Assembly: GCF_000275845.1 (NCBI RefSeq)
Contig: NW_006766884.1
Coordinates: 637,976 to 701,975, forward strand
Source: Dichomitus squalens LYAD-421 SS1
Taxonomy: Eukaryota > Basidiomycota > Agaricomycetes > Polyporales > Polyporaceae
Direction: 5' to 3'
Length of the DNA stretch: 64,000 nt
The position numbers were made by a program, and so were the translations under genes. Positions within the stretch are counted from its first letter, which is position 1. Each line of letters opens with the position of its first letter. This document shows, one piece after another, positions 12,301-24,270 of this stretch. Below the pieces are notes generated by a model. The model did no database searches, was not told where the DNA came from, and saw only the letters and a program-made list of their open reading frames with translations.

Positions 12301-13440
12301 CGCCCTGCCCAGAGAGCGGGTACCTCCCAAAGGACACGGTCACCCTAGAGCTCAAGGACGACGGCCGAGAGGAGGCGGAGGTGCAGAGCCTGCAGATCCC
12401 AATCAGGAGCGTGAACGCGGAGTGGGACGACCGCAAGCTGACGGAGGACGCGGTCGTGCCCGTGGTGCGGCGGAAGGTGAGCCCGACGCCAAGCAGGCGG
12501 TCCGCGTCAGCTTCCACTCAGAGTGAGGCGCAGCGCCGGAAGGCGCTGGCGGGGATCGGGCTCGTCGTGTCGCTCGCGCCGGGGAAGGAGGCGCAAGAGG
12601 TGCGGGCGGGGCTCGTGGCGGACATCAAGAAGTGCGGGGGCGTCGTGCTCGACGACTGGACGTGCATCTTCGGGATGGAGGGCACGCTGGAGCAGAAGGG
12701 GCTGCGGTGGGTGCTCAAGCAGGGGGATATCAGGTGGAGGGAGAAGGCGGGGCAGGGGATCGACAAGGTGTTCCTCATCTCCGACGACTTTCACCAGAAG
12801 CCGAAGTATCTCGTCGCGCTGGCGCTGGGGATACCGTGCTTGTCGGTGGAGTGGTTGAGGGCTTATGTGGAGACGGTATGTGTCCATTGCTGGCTCGGGT
12901 GGGTGAACGGCGCGAGGTTGACCGCAAGTGCGTTTGTAGGAGGCGCAGTGGCGTCCGTATCTGCTGCCCGCTGGGTACTCGGAGCAGCTCGAGGCCCGGG
13001 TGTCACAAATGGTCGACATTGACTGGGGCACCAGCGACCACCATCTGACGGACGTCGCCGCCAACAAGGTTGCTTCCAAGGTCTTCGCCGAGACGTCCAT
13101 CCTCTGCATTTCTTCTGACTACGTTCCTGCGAAGAAGGCAAAGAAGGTGCGTGGTGTCTCGCCATCGGTCGTTCGCGAACGCTCATGGCTTATGGTGTAG
13201 AGCGGAGATGCCGCCAAGGACGCTGCTGAGTCGGTACCACGCATCACCTTATGCATGGGTGCTGCGACTGTTGAGTCTGTCGCCGATGCCAAGCATGCCT
13301 CCCGTGACCCCAAATTATACGACTACGTCGTTGTCCCCGATCAAAACCTCAGCAAGTTTGCCAAGTACAAGAACGCCGTTGACGTGAATTGGGTCAAGGA
13401 CTGTCTCATCTCCGGAAGGCTTCTTCCTATGCCCAGTTAG
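9360..13440 (+). CDS. crb2: DNA-damage checkpoint mediator, Crb2/Rad9/53BP1 type (Tudor plus tandem BRCT)
   Basis: Exons 9360-9382, 9440-12875, 12940-13146, 13201-13440 give 1301 aa. The short first exon encodes MEPKPES and joins YDESQASQLLAAALL. The first 880 residues are disordered, rich in SQ and TQ (potential Tel1/Mec1 phosphorylation sites), with a tandem motif block at 11040-11225. A Tudor-like domain follows at about residues 890-960 (ALWKGTAQYYSGVV, FMVKFDDNDSAELELRHLRACRLKVGD). Two BRCT repeats close the protein: one with GLVADIKKCGGVVLDDW and IPCLSVEWLRAYVE, the second with LYDYVVVPDQN and VDVNWVKDCLISGRLLP. The family bridges damaged chromatin to effector kinases: Tudor binds methylated histone H4, BRCT binds phospho-H2A. 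Those roles are inherited from the family. Confidence 0.88.
11040..11225 (+). repeat. Degenerate tandem TGPT[EQ]-type motif inside the Crb2-like protein
   Basis: The reading frame contains TGPTEIVSQTPDK, TGPTQVVSPSPDK, QTQVASPSPDT and TGPTEIATQSLDK in succession. Each unit of about 13-18 residues carries a TQ, SQ or SP site. DNA copies are diverged but clearly related. Confidence 0.75.
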
Positions 13441-13971
13441 ATTGCCCCATCATCGCTATACCTTACAGCAGATCTCCCGTACGTATCTTATTATCGCGCG
13501 TCGTCGTTATGATCGCTATGCCACATTCTTGCTTGCATCCAGCTACTTAATGGCTATCGTAGTTCCCGGACATTATCCCTGCATTGGCTATTGCTCTTTT
13601 GATTATTCATATGTTGTCTGTTGACGCAACCGATGAATACGACCATGTATCTTTTAGGTCCTTGCTGTATAAATGTCTTGCTTATAACTGAATGTCATAC
13701 CTCTCCTGTAGTGTCAGCTGAATACCACACTTCGTATACCACTGATGTCTCCTATGGCTGAATCATGACGGTGACGAATATTGCTAATGCACATGTGTTT
13801 GGCCGAAGCACTTCTCGTTCCCACGGCTCAGCACAAAGTCGCAGCTTGTCGCGCCCTTGTCGTGCCGGGGATAGGCGTCTAAGCGCGTTTACACTTGAAC
13901 GCGTTCGTATCATCCGTCTCCTACATGCCATCTTAGCTTCGCCGTCTTACACCGAAAATCTCATCAGCTCC
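13441..13971. other. Intergenic, 531 bp
   Basis: Tandem spacer with the 3' end of the Crb2-like gene and the promoter of the chromodomain gene. It contains ACGCGT (MluI cell-cycle box type) at 13899-13904, 68 bp before the downstream ATG. No gene is supported. Confidence 0.5.
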
Positions 13972-16900
13972 ATGTCCGAATCCGAAAGCGAGTACGAAGT
14001 CGGTGAGTGGCCCTTCAAACCACATGCAATGCAAACGTATCAAACGGAACCTTGCAGAGTCCATCCTGCGGGCTAAGGTGGAAGGAGGAAAAAGGGGCAG
14101 GAAGGCATGGGTGAGTCGCATCACTGGGCCTCATGATGAACTGGCATTTTAACGACTGCCTTTGGGCCACAGTCTTACTTGGTGAAGGTGAGGCCCTTGG
14201 TGGCGTTCAAATGACTGGACTACTGAACTTAATGAACGGGCAGTGGAAGAACTACGGACACGAAGATAACACGTATGTCTACCTATCCAATTATTGTCGG
14301 CTTGCGATGGCTGCGATATGTTTGCTTGTTACTCACTTCGATGGACCACGTAGGTGGGAGCCTACAACATCCTTCGGGGATGGCTCCGAACATTTCATCG
14401 ACGAGTTCTGGTCTCGGATCGACGTTCAGGGGCGGGACATCACCAATCTGCGCGACTTCTCTGTAGGCGAGGAGTTCTTCCCTTCGGGTCCTCCACGTGA
14501 GCTACCACGACCCTTGTGTTGCTCCCTTCTCTTCTGACATCAATTCACTCGTGTAGGCAAGAAGAAAGTGAAGAGAGCCAGAACACCGGAGGAGTCGCCT
14601 GAGCCTCCAATTCAACTTTCCGATCCTGAGCAAGAGGATGGCCCGGTCACTCACGAAGTTGAGGAGTCCGCTGCTAGTCCCCTACCGACCCGCAGCAAAC
14701 GCCCTCGTCCTTCTGTTGACGAGGAGAAACCTGCAGCATCCAAACGCAAGCGCGGCCCCCCTGGAATCCCTGCGCGCGAACTGGCGCAATCCGCACACTC
14801 TAAGCGTAAGCGTAGCCCTGTTGGAAGTTCTGTGCACGAAGATGAAGAAATCTCCGTGCCAACTACACGCAAACGTGGACCCCCTGGAATTCCTGCACGC
14901 GAGCTGCACGAACCGACGCCGCCGCCTAAGCGAAAGCGTGGTCCTCCAGGCATTCCCGCAGCCATAGTTGAGCTTCAGACCCTTCGCCCGCTCAAGGCTG
15001 AACCATTGCGTGCATTTTCGCAAGGGGTAGAGGAGGAAATCGCTCAGCTAGAGCTGGAACCCGTGATAGCGGACGAGCCCGCGCCGTCTCCCACAAAACG
15101 CAGGCGTGGGCGTCCGCCTGGCATACGTCCAGCGCAGCTAGAGGCAGAGGAAAAAGCTGCGGTTGAGGCTGCGGCAGTAGCAGCAGCAAAGGCCGCATCA
15201 CCGCGGAAGGCTCTCAATGGCAGACGTGTTGTGCCAGACTCCCGTGCTGAACGCGTAGTGCCGGACTCTCGTGCTGGACGTGTCGTACCGGATTCTCAAG
15301 CTGAATCCTCCCGTGGCCGCAAGGCGGTCGCTACCGAACCTGCCTCATCCAGCCCTCGTCGCCTCTCACTACCCCGTAGACGCGGACGCCATCCTAAGAC
15401 GGCCCCTCCCACCAAGAAATCGCCCTCAGCGGATGAGCTCCTCATCGTGTCTGACAGCGACGAGGGTAAAGGGAAAGCTCGGGGAAAGGCGCACGCGCCG
15501 CGTGGCAATGCGAATGGCACCTCTGCACAAGAGCCGATGGATGTCGGCGCGCTTCCAGACCCTCCGAGCATATTTGGTGTCCCCTCTCTGCTCAGTCCGG
15601 ATCCCTCGAGTGTTCCCGAGGCGCTTCCAGAGTCCCAGACCACACCACCCTCACCTCCCCCCGCACATCGTTTGCGCGCCGCCAATCCCCGAGTCAAGAT
15701 CGCCGACGACCCTCATCTCACTGAAGTGAACGGCCCGGAGGCTATCGCCGTGAAAGCTCGCTTTATGAAGCGGGCCGCCAACGGCAGAGACAAATCCTCA
15801 GACAACAATCATTCCGCATTCGTCTCAGGCTCGAAGGCAGGTCCCGGCAGGTCTTCAAGCGGACTCTTCCCCGAGAACAGTCGCCTGACAGTACAGAAGG
15901 GCGTTCTCACCAGCGTGAAGCCCAAGAAGACCCGCAAGGCGATTGCCGAGGAGGTGCCTGCAGTCGAGCAAAATGGCTCCCCAGCCTTTGACTCCGCTGA
16001 GGCGACCGAGATGCCCGGTCTTGGGCAGCTTGACGTCCAGCCCGAGCCCGAGTCCACGCCCACAGGACAGGAGCTTCTCGAGGCAGCAGGGATGAATGAC
16101 AAGGCGGTCGAGGATTTGCCTGACTTCGAAGATGCCGGGGGCGACGGCGAGCCTCCGAGTGCACCGGAAGCCCAGAATGAAGTGTGCGTACCCATGCTCT
16201 CATGTGTTGTGCTGTATTGAATGTCTTGTGTAGTATCGAGGTCGAATCGCCGCGAGCATTCGAGAGCCCGAGTGCTGCTCAAGCGGGTGAGACTGCAGCG
16301 TTGCAAGCAAAACCCCTCACATTTACAAGCCGAGTGTCTATGTGGGGCCAGTCCACGATCTTTGGGCCACTGTGCGTGTCGCTGCCTCGAGACTCAGATA
16401 TCGAAGCTTATCATGTACCCTCTTCAGCACGCTTGGTTTCACCGGCCGTGCGCAGAGCGAGACAGGTGCAGCGGACCCGTAAGCTTTTCTCTGATTCTCA
16501 CACGTCTTCATGTCGTCATGGACCCACTTCAGATCCGCCGAGGCAAAGAGGTACAATTTTTACCTCAACCTCGACCCTGCGGTGTCTGTCCCCATTACTC
16601 TTAAGGACGTGCAAGCTTCCCAAACTTTCCTCGACGGTCTTGATAGTACTGCGCGGAACCCGACTGGCAAGTTCTACAAGGACAGTCACGCTATCGCCCT
16701 GGTCGGCACATTGAAGGCGAAGCGTTCTTACGCCCGAGTCGTTCCTGGAGACGCCTCGACCGACGAGCAGAAGAAGCACTTTGAACGCTTCATAACTCGT
16801 CTCCGAGCCGGGGAATTGGTATGTGGCTATTGCTTTCTAAGGTAGACCTCGTGCCGACATGCCTCCTTGTAGTTCATCCAGATGAACCGCGCCGAGACGT

Positions 16901-17061
16901 TAGTGATGTGCGCATCAGAGAATGCCATCCTCGGCCAGCGCCTTGGTATCCCTGCTCAGCTTCTCGGGCTGGGCGATACTGCGATTGTTGCCCATGTCGA
17001 CGTTGAAAATTACTCCCAGTATGCCGAGGCTGCTGTGCACGCGGACACCGCCCGCTGGTAG
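13972..17061 (+). CDS. Chromodomain protein with basic GRP-type repeats and a C-terminal domain of unknown type
   Basis: Exons 13972-14002, 14058-14110, 14173-14187, 14244-14272, 14354-14496, 14557-16183, 16234-16286, 16352-16478, 16533-16818, 16873-17061 (850 aa, frame closes). The first five exons encode a chromodomain: EYEVESILRAKV, SYLVKWKNYG, TWEPTTSF, ending HFIDEFWSRID. Aromatic-cage positions Y, W and the following aromatic are present, so methyl-lysine binding is likely. Next come repeated KRKRGPPGIPA-type and KRRRGRPPG blocks resembling AT-hooks, then a triple RVVPDSRA repeat. The last 200 residues (KRYNFYLNLDPAVSV, KKHFERFITRL, IQMNRAETLVMCASENAIL) look folded; a SPOC-like domain as in Chp1 is possible but unproven. 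The 16287-16532 splicing is uncertain because a second frame across it is also protein-like. Confidence 0.78.
14725..15125 (+). repeat. Basic AT-hook-like peptide repeats
   Basis: Within exon 6 of the chromodomain gene the frame has KRKRGPPGIPAREL, KRKRSPVGSSV, RKRGPPGIPAREL, KRKRGPPGIPAAI and KRRRGRPPGIRPAQL. The core is K/R-rich then GPPGIP or GRPPGI, close to the AT-hook core GRP with flanking basics. Confidence 0.8.
15226..15306 (+). repeat. Three tandem RVVPDSRA units
   Basis: Three adjacent units of 27 nt encode RVVPDSRAE, RVVPDSRAG and RVVPDSQAE. Similar DNA (GTxGTxCCxGAxTCTCxxGCTG) shows recent local duplication. Confidence 0.8.
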
Positions 17062-17458
17062 TCCTCGCAAAATCGCAGCTCTTAAAATGGTTGAATGTTT
17101 TCGATTTATGTGCTTTCTCAATCTATCTGTTTTATCCCCCGCTATCCTTGCTATGTCCGCACGTCTTCTCTTCTCCCTTACCACTTACTACGATACACTG
17201 TATGCGAAACATGGATTCAATCAATTGTCATCGTGAGTAGACGCTGATAATGAGGTTGTCCGATTGGGCAGCGAGTACTCTCGATCATCACCGTGCAGGT
17301 TCCTGTTTGGGTCCAATTATGTGTGTTTGGATCGGTATGCAAGTGTCTTTTTTAACCAGAGGTCAAATAACTGGTCAATGCCTTCAGATTCCTCTCCTCA
17401 ACTAGTCGCTGCAGACGATCAGTCGGAGATCTGACTCCATCCAACCTCGCCGTGGTCT
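17062..17458. other. Convergent intergenic region
   Basis: 397 bp between the ends of the chromodomain gene (plus) and the acyltransferase gene (minus), expected to hold two 3' untranslated regions. Nothing else seen. Confidence 0.5.
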
Positions 17459-19347
17459 TCACAGCTTCCCCTTCGACACGATACCTCCACCCAGGTAATG
17501 TAGCGTCGCCTGGCGGCACTCGTCGATGTACTCCTCGACATCCTCGGTCTTGTATGTGTTCCTGTCGAACGTTACCGCAAGGCCGAGCCTCCCGCGCTCG
17601 GTACCGTTGCCCAGGAAGAACTCGGTGGGACGGCTGTGCAGGTACGTTGTCTCGTCTATGATCCTGAGGAGCGCGTCTGCGTCGGAAGTCGCTGGGGGTA
17701 CCAGTGGGGCTTTTGAGTTTGAAGTGGACGGCGCCTCTGAGATAGCACCGAAGTGCGGGTTTGCGGGGCGCGGGGTACGCACGGAGAGCGGATGTCCCTC
17801 GGGAAGAGGGTAATTGGAGGGCAGGATGAGAGACATCTAGACACGGCAAGCATGAGTTCGAAAGAAAAGGGCATGAGTGCATGGGGGAAACGCACCTGCC
17901 CCACACTAGAAAGTCCAGCGGAGAACACGCAGTCTGCCGGGAGAGGGTCCCGGAGCGGGGGCGCAGGGATCTCAGGGAGCGGCTCGCCCTTCTTCTCCGC
18001 GAGCCAGTGCAGTGTCATCGTCTTCTTCCGGTGCACGTACACCGGCTGTCGCGCGAGAGCGATGTCCAGCACGAGCGGACTCGAGGCGATCGCCTTGAGC
18101 TGCCGCCGGCACAGCTGCCCGCGGTAGAAGAACCGCTCGCGCGAGAGCAGCGCGGCGTACGGGGGCGCCCCGTCCGCTGCGCGCGGCACGCTCGGGTCCC
18201 TGCGCGATCCGAATGGGGCAGGCATGAACGGGAGCGTGAGCTCGTAGTAGTCGATCGCGAGCGCGACCTCCGTCGCGCCGCCTTTGCCCTGCCATTCGGG
18301 ATCCATGTACGGGCGGAGGTTGATGGGCCCCCCGAAGTGCATAGGCTGCCGCCGGCGGTACTCCCATTCGTCCTCAGGGAGGTCGCCGCGGAGGTAGCGG
18401 CGGTGGAGCATGCGCGTGATGGCGAGCTGGGAGATGACGGGGATGACAGTGCCGAAGGTCACGCGGTGTGCGCGGCAAGTGTCGAGGATCGCGGTCGTCT
18501 CGAGGACGGGGAAGCGGTAGCCAATGCGTCCGGTCACGGAGGGGGTGCGGTACGTCTTGTCTGTGATGGTGCGGGGGATGGTGTGGCCGCCCTGAAAACG
18601 AGGTTGGTCAGCTGCTAGCTCACAGAAGTGTATAGAAAGAGGCTAGTCGCTCACCGCGCATCTCCCTCGTCTGTTGAGGAAGATGGATTGTGCGATAGCA
18701 CGGCGCCACCGCTGCCGAGCAGGACTCAGCTTTCTGGTCGGGTTGAGTTCATCCGACGGGACTGCCATAGCAAGCCTGTCCTCCAGCTTGGGGATCGGTG
18801 TAGGAGGGGAGGAGAGGACGTCGAAGAACGTACGTGCGACCGTTGCACCGGAGATCCCGTCCGCGACAGCATGTGCGACGCGGATGAGGATCTCGTATGT
18901 CCCTGGCTGCCCATCGAGTTGGAAGACGAAGAGTCGAGAAATGAGATGATGGTCCTCTGTGGGCTTGTCGCGTTGGAGTACCCATATGTACGCCTCGACT
19001 TCCTCCCTGGACTTGGCAGACAAGAAGTTCACCTCGCCCGGGCGATAGTCGGATACGTCTCGCTCGGAGACGACAAACTGAACGGCATCGGGACCCCTTG
19101 AGTCGTCCATGTGGACGGCGAAGAGGGGGTACCACTGCTTGAGCGTGGCCCATGCCCTCTTGACATTGTCCTCACTGAACAAAGGGGTACCCTTCGCGCG
19201 GTCGGTTTCCTGGACAAGGTAACGCCAGAGAATGTCAGCGGTGCCGTTGAAGACACGGTCGAAGTAGAAGGTGTGCTCGTTCAATCCAAGTGGACGAACA
19301 TAGGTCTTTCCGGACGTGAGGGAGGAGCCGAGGAGGGACCAGGTCAT
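17459..19347 (-). CDS. CoA-dependent acyltransferase-fold protein (HxxxDG motif)
   Basis: Exons 19347-18655, 18591-17896, 17836-17459 give 588 aa with both introns in phase 0. The protein opens with RPLGLNEHTFYFDRVFNGTAD, close to fungal alcohol-acetyltransferase/condensation-superfamily starts. At residues 159-164 it has HAVADG, the catalytic HxxxD(G) of CoA-dependent acyltransferases, where His acts as general base. The second half contains GGPINLRPYMDP and DYYELTLPFMP, and the end has RGRLGLAVTFDRNTY preceding EDVEEYIDECR, matching the dimer-like second lobe of this fold. The plant BAHD DFGWG motif is not seen. No signal peptide or membrane helix is visible, so it is probably cytosolic. 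Substrate is unknown; an O-acyl transfer in secondary metabolism or wall chemistry is possible. No biosynthetic neighbours are present. Confidence 0.8.
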
Positions 19348-19690
19348 GGCAAAAAAAAGAAAGGGGGAGGATGCATGGTGAGCGGGTCAGGAGATATGTT
19401 CGCGTATCCTTGCGTGACTCTGTGGTGGCTGTGGAAATGCATCCAACATGTCTTGGCCCGCGGGCCTTTCTATGTACATACTTACTTAAATCATTTTCCC
19501 TCGAAGGAACTTAGGTACGGGTTGCCGGCAACTCCGCGCCGAGACTCTTCCGAAGTGCGATCACGTGTGCAGAACGCGACGCGTGTTGTGTCAGAGGGAG
19601 ACGCGCGTGTCGGGGCCATTGTGGCTGAGCGTGTCTCTCTGTCCGCAACCACCGTCATCTCTCACCAGTCCTGTATTCACCCCAGCGAAT
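19348..19690. promoter_or_regulatory. Divergent promoter region, acyltransferase / RAD54
   Basis: 343 bp between two divergent starts. CACGTG occurs at about 19562-19567 and ACGCGT (MCB-type) at 19579-19584, 107 bp upstream of the RAD54 ATG. MBF-type control of recombination genes through ACGCGT is known in yeasts; here it is inference. Confidence 0.5.
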
Positions 19691-22600
19691 ATGCTTCGAC
19701 GTGCACCAGTAACTCCGGACGGAAAGCTTTTGTATCGCTTTCAAGAGAGCAACCGCGTCAACAAACCCTTCAAACCACCGACACTCACCGCATCTCGCGA
19801 TCAGCCACAAAGGAAACGGAAACGCGTCTCCTACAAGGGCGCACAGGCTGCCGATGACGATTCTGGCTCTGACAACGAAGGCCCATCAAAGAAGAAGAAG
19901 AAGGCAGGCAAGGATGGCTTCGAGCGTCCTCTCGACAACAACATAGTCAACTACCCCGTGTACAAGCCGAAGCCTTTCGACCAGATCCCGCGACGCTTTT
20001 CGATCCCGCAGATGCGGAACAAGGATGGCGAGATTATTCCAACGGTACAATCAAACGCTGCTCTCGGTATCAGACCGTTGGCGAATATCATCCCCCGACC
20101 ACTGCACGATCCCATGGCGGATCATGCCATCGTACTCTATGATCCTACGATCGACGACAGGGAGACGGATGAGGAGCGGAGAGAACGAGAGAAGGAGGAG
20201 GCCAAGGAGCGCGCATTGAAGGAGGCGCAGGAGAAGTGTGCTGGGATGTACAATCCCCACAAGAGCTTGAAGGAGTTGTTGGGCGGCGGGAAGGACAAGA
20301 AGAAAGTGGACAAGGTGCCCGTAGTGATTGACCCACGTCTGAGCAAGGTGCTCCGTCCCCACCAGGTCGAGGGTGTCAAGGTGAGTGTCACGATGCGCCG
20401 CTGTGCTTCCACCGCTCACGTTCTCTACATAGTTCTTGTACCGGTGTACGACCGGGATGGTCGTGGAGAACCAGTACGGTTGCATCATGGCTGACGAGAT
20501 GGGCCTCGGGAAGACCCTGCAATGTATCGCTCTGATGTGGACGCTCCTCAAGCAGTCGCCACATCCTGGGAGATGTACCATCGACAAGTGCATCATCGCT
20601 TGCCCGTCCAGTCTCGTCAAAAATTGGGCCAATGAATTAGGTGAGTCTTGATTGATGACTTTGAAGCAACCACTCTCTACTAACCTCAGTCAAGTCAAGT
20701 GGCTAGGCAAGGATGCAATCGCTGCGCTGGCGATTGACGGCAAAGGTGGCAAAACTGAGATGCTGGAGAAAGTTGCCCGCTGGGTGGCCGCATCTGGTCG
20801 CAATGTGACGCAACCAGGTACGTGCTGTTCGTCGCTGAGTGCGTGACGCCATGGCTAAGCAGCCGTTTCAGTCATGATTGTATCGTATGAGACGCTGCGT
20901 ACGTTGACCGCGCACCTCGCGAACTGCACGATCGGGCTGTTGCTGTGTGACGAAGGCCACCGGCTGAAGAACTCGGGTACGATGTGCCCAACCGTCACCT
21001 TGCGTTTCATTCTCTGACTGTTCCACAGAATCTCAGACCTTCCAAGCACTGAACAGCTTGAACGTGAAGCGGCGAGTAATCCTCTCAGGAACGCCTATCC
21101 AGGTACGCCGCGGTGGATCTTCCTCGGATCTCTCCTCGTGCTCAACGTGCTGCGCAGAATGACCTGTCCGAATACTTCTCTCTGCTCAACTTCGCCAATC
21201 CCAACTTCCTCGGCTCGAAGAACGACTTCCGCAAGAACTTCGAGAATGCCATCATTCGTGGCCGCGATGCAGACGCCACTGATGCAGTGAAGGCGGAATG
21301 CGAGAAGAAGCTCAAGGAGCTCGGTGGCATCGTCGCCAAGTTCATCATCCGCCGTACCAACGACCTCCTTTCCAAGTATCGTGCGTATTTTCCCTGCAGA
21401 TTATTATTTTGCAGCACGTAGGCTGACATCTGGCTCCACGCAGTACCGGTCAAGTACGAGCAGGTGGTCTTCTGCAGGCCCTCCGAGCTGCAGCTCTCCC
21501 TCTATCGGCTCTTCATCTCGTCCCCTGAGATCCAGGCGCTGCTGCGCGGGAAGGACTCGCAGCCGCTCAAGGCGATTAACATCCTAAAGAAGTTATGCAA
21601 CCACCCCGAACTGCTCGACTTGCCTGGCGACCTCCGGGGCTCTGAGAAGCTCCTTCCCGAAGACTATAGCGGTGCGGGAAGCAGCTCGCGGGACAAGGGG
21701 AGAAACCAGATTATTCATTGCGAGTGGAGTGGCAAGTTCCTTGTGCTGGAGAGGTACCGTGAAAGTCTTGAATTATATTGGAGAGTAAATTGAAAGGAGA
21801 CATGCAGGTTCCTCCACCGCATACACACGGAGACGAACGACAAGATCGTCCTGATCAGCAACTATACGCAGACGCTGGACCTGTTTGAGAAGCTGCTGCG
21901 TAGCAAGAAGTGCGTATGGCTCCGTGGCCTGCAGTATCTTTAGCTGACGAAGTTGAAGGTACGGCTACTTCCGGCTGGACGGCACGATGACGATCAACAA
22001 GCGGCAGAAGCTGGTTGATCAGTTCAACGACCCAAGCGGCAAGGAGTTCATTTTCTTGCTGAGCAGCAAGGCAGGTGGATGTGGTATCAACCTAATCGGC
22101 GCGAACCGTTTGATCCTCTTCGACCCTGGTATGCCGTCTATGCGACGTCCTGCGGACATTGTCTGACAGCTTGTCCATGCTAGACTGGAACCCGGCCGCC
22201 GACCAACAGGCACTCGCTCGTGTTTGGCGAGACGGACAGAAGAAGGAATGTGAGTAGCTAGCTAATTCCGCCTCCTTCGACCACCGTCTCATATCCACCG
22301 CCAGGCTTCGTGTACCGATTCATCTCAACGGGCACGATCGAAGAGAAAATCTTCCAGCGCCAAGCCAACAAGCAGTCGCTCTCTTCCGCCGTCGTCGACG
22401 AAAAAGAGGACGTCGAGCGCCACTTTTCCCTTGACTCGCTGCGGAAGCTGTTCCTGTTCAACGAGAACACGCTTTGCGAGACGCACGAGACGTTCAAATG
22501 CAAGCGGTGCAAGAACGGCAGGCAGTTCATGAAGGCTCCTGCATTGTTGTATGGCGATGCTAGCACGTAAGTCTGAGTTGTTGATCATGCGGTGCGATAG

Positions 22601-22732
22601 ATTGCTGACAGGAAGCGTCATAGGTGGAACCACTTCACGAACGGCGAATTGAAGAACAACCACGACGATCTGCTTCGAGCTGAGGTTGGCTCGCCCGAGG
22701 TATCGTTCGTCTTCCAGTACATCAGCCACTAA
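19691..22732 (+). CDS. RAD54: RAD54, Snf2-family recombination translocase
   Basis: Twelve exons (19691-20380, 20433-20640, 20695-20817, 20872-20976, 21029-21102, 21158-21380, 21444-21753, 21808-21909, 21959-22128, 22184-22249, 22305-22566, 22624-22732) give 813 aa. The N-terminus [17 protein letters not shown] and later basic stretch match Rad54. Helicase motifs are all present: [30 protein letters not shown] near [55 protein letters not shown]. The Rad54 end with CKRCKNGRQ is also present. The enzyme drives Rad51 filaments in homology search and remodels heteroduplex DNA in the nucleus. The third exon needs an acceptor after AAG at 20694, because the upstream CAG would give a stop. No disabling change is seen. 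Confidence 0.96.
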
Positions 22733-22983
22733 TCGCCGCCGCCCGACCGTTTCTTCGCGTTCTGTGTTCTCTTTCGCGTTGTGTCATGGACTTGTTGGGA
22801 TGCATACATAGCTTGCGGTTTTAGGATCCTGTACATCATGTAATATTATCAGCACATAACACAGCGAACCAAGGGGTAGCATGTTCGACTAGAAATACAG
22901 ATAATACTACACGTCGAAAGAACCTCAGCACGTCCGCTTTGTCGAGGTAGCAGCGCAGTGAATATAATGAACACCGGCGTCGT

Positions 22984-24270
22984 TCATGATGAAACGACAT
23001 CATTCCAGTTGCCCCATTCTCCTCCAACCCTCCGCACCTTGACCTTCTCTCCTGCAGAGCCAAAGTAGGCAGCACCATACCAGGCCTGCATCTCTTCTTC
23101 ACTGAACGGTCCGAAGACCTGGTCCGCGTCCCCTGCCTCGGGCACGGCCCATTTGTACTCGTACTCGACGTCTGCGGACGGGGGTATCCAGTCTTTGTCG
23201 ACCTTGCCGCTCGCGCGGACCGAGCGCACAAGTTCCTCGTATGTTTTGCCGTAGATGTCGGTGTCACCGAGAGACATCAAGGTTGAGGCGAAGTGGGTGA
23301 TGGTCTCAACGTCGGTAGCCTCTGTGGACGTGGACTTGGGTGTCTGATCCACCTCCATGGCGGCACCGCTCCCATTCTCGGCATCGCGTTTTGTCTTGTT
23401 GTTTGGCCTGAGTAACGATGCTTGTGAGAATGGACGCAGTAGCACACGATAGCGTACTCACTTCTTCTTCGTCGTGCCGCTCTTCTTCGCCTTTGCCCCG
23501 AGTCGTTGCAAGGCCTCCAGCACCGTCTCGCCCTTCTTCAGCATCCCGATCAATTGCTGCTCGATGTAGTCCTTCCCTCCAAGCTCCTCGAGCTCACGCT
23601 CCTCCGCCCTCTGCCTCTCCTTCTGCAACCTCTCCTGCGCCTTGTGAAGCTTCCGCGCCTTCTTGATCTCCCGCTCGTCCAAGCCCTCCATCCACTTGTC
23701 GTGTACCGCGTGCGGGTCGAACGTACGCACGTACATCCCGTCCGCCGAGAACTTGCCCTCCTCCATCTCCTCCCGCATGTTGAACGCGCTCAGCTCGAAG
23801 CCCATCCCCGCCTTCTTCCTCCTCTCCGCGTCGTCCTCGTCTTCCGGCTCGTCCTCATCCCCATCATCCTCGTCCTCCCCCGCGCCGAACTCCTGCCCCT
23901 CGATATCGCCCAGCCGCAGAAACGTCTCCTCCTTCTTTTTTACCCCCTGCTTCTCCGCCTTCGCCTCCTCCTTGTCGCCCATCATGAACATGTCCTCATC
24001 ATCATCGCCCACAGCCCCGGTCCCACCCGGCTTGCGGCTGTTCACGACGCCCTCGCCATCATCGCTTGAGTCCGAGTCGTATCCCTCCGTCTTAACGCGC
24101 CCCTTGCGCTGGGCGGATGGGTTCTCGAGCTGTGCGTCAACCTCCTCTGCGAAGTTGACAGGGTCTTCCGACGGTTCGACGAACCGCGTCTTCTTGCGCG
24201 AGCCTGCCGCGGCGGGGGTGCTATCGTCCCTCGAGGTGGCTGCCCGTTTGTGTGAGGGTCTGGGTGGCAT
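22984..24270 (-). CDS. LIN1: GYF-domain U5 snRNP-associated protein (CD2BP2/Lin1)
   Basis: Two exons, 24270-23462 and 23407-22984, joined AA|G to encode KKPNNKTKRD. The start MPPRPSHKR, the conserved KKTRFVEPSEDPVNFAEEV-like segment, FMMGDKEE, and EGKFSADGMYVRTFD then DKWMEGLDEREIKKARK are characteristic of CD2BP2/Lin1. The C-terminal GYF domain reads YEYKWA near the start and VFGPFSEEEMQAWYGAAYF, with the GPF, W and Y positions that build the proline-ligand pocket. In yeast Lin1 and human 52K this protein belongs to the U5 snRNP before tri-snRNP assembly and binds Prp8 or Prp6 partners; nuclear action is inferred. A second in-frame ATG lies 10 codons upstream at 24300. It converges with RAD54 across 251 bp. 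Confidence 0.9.
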
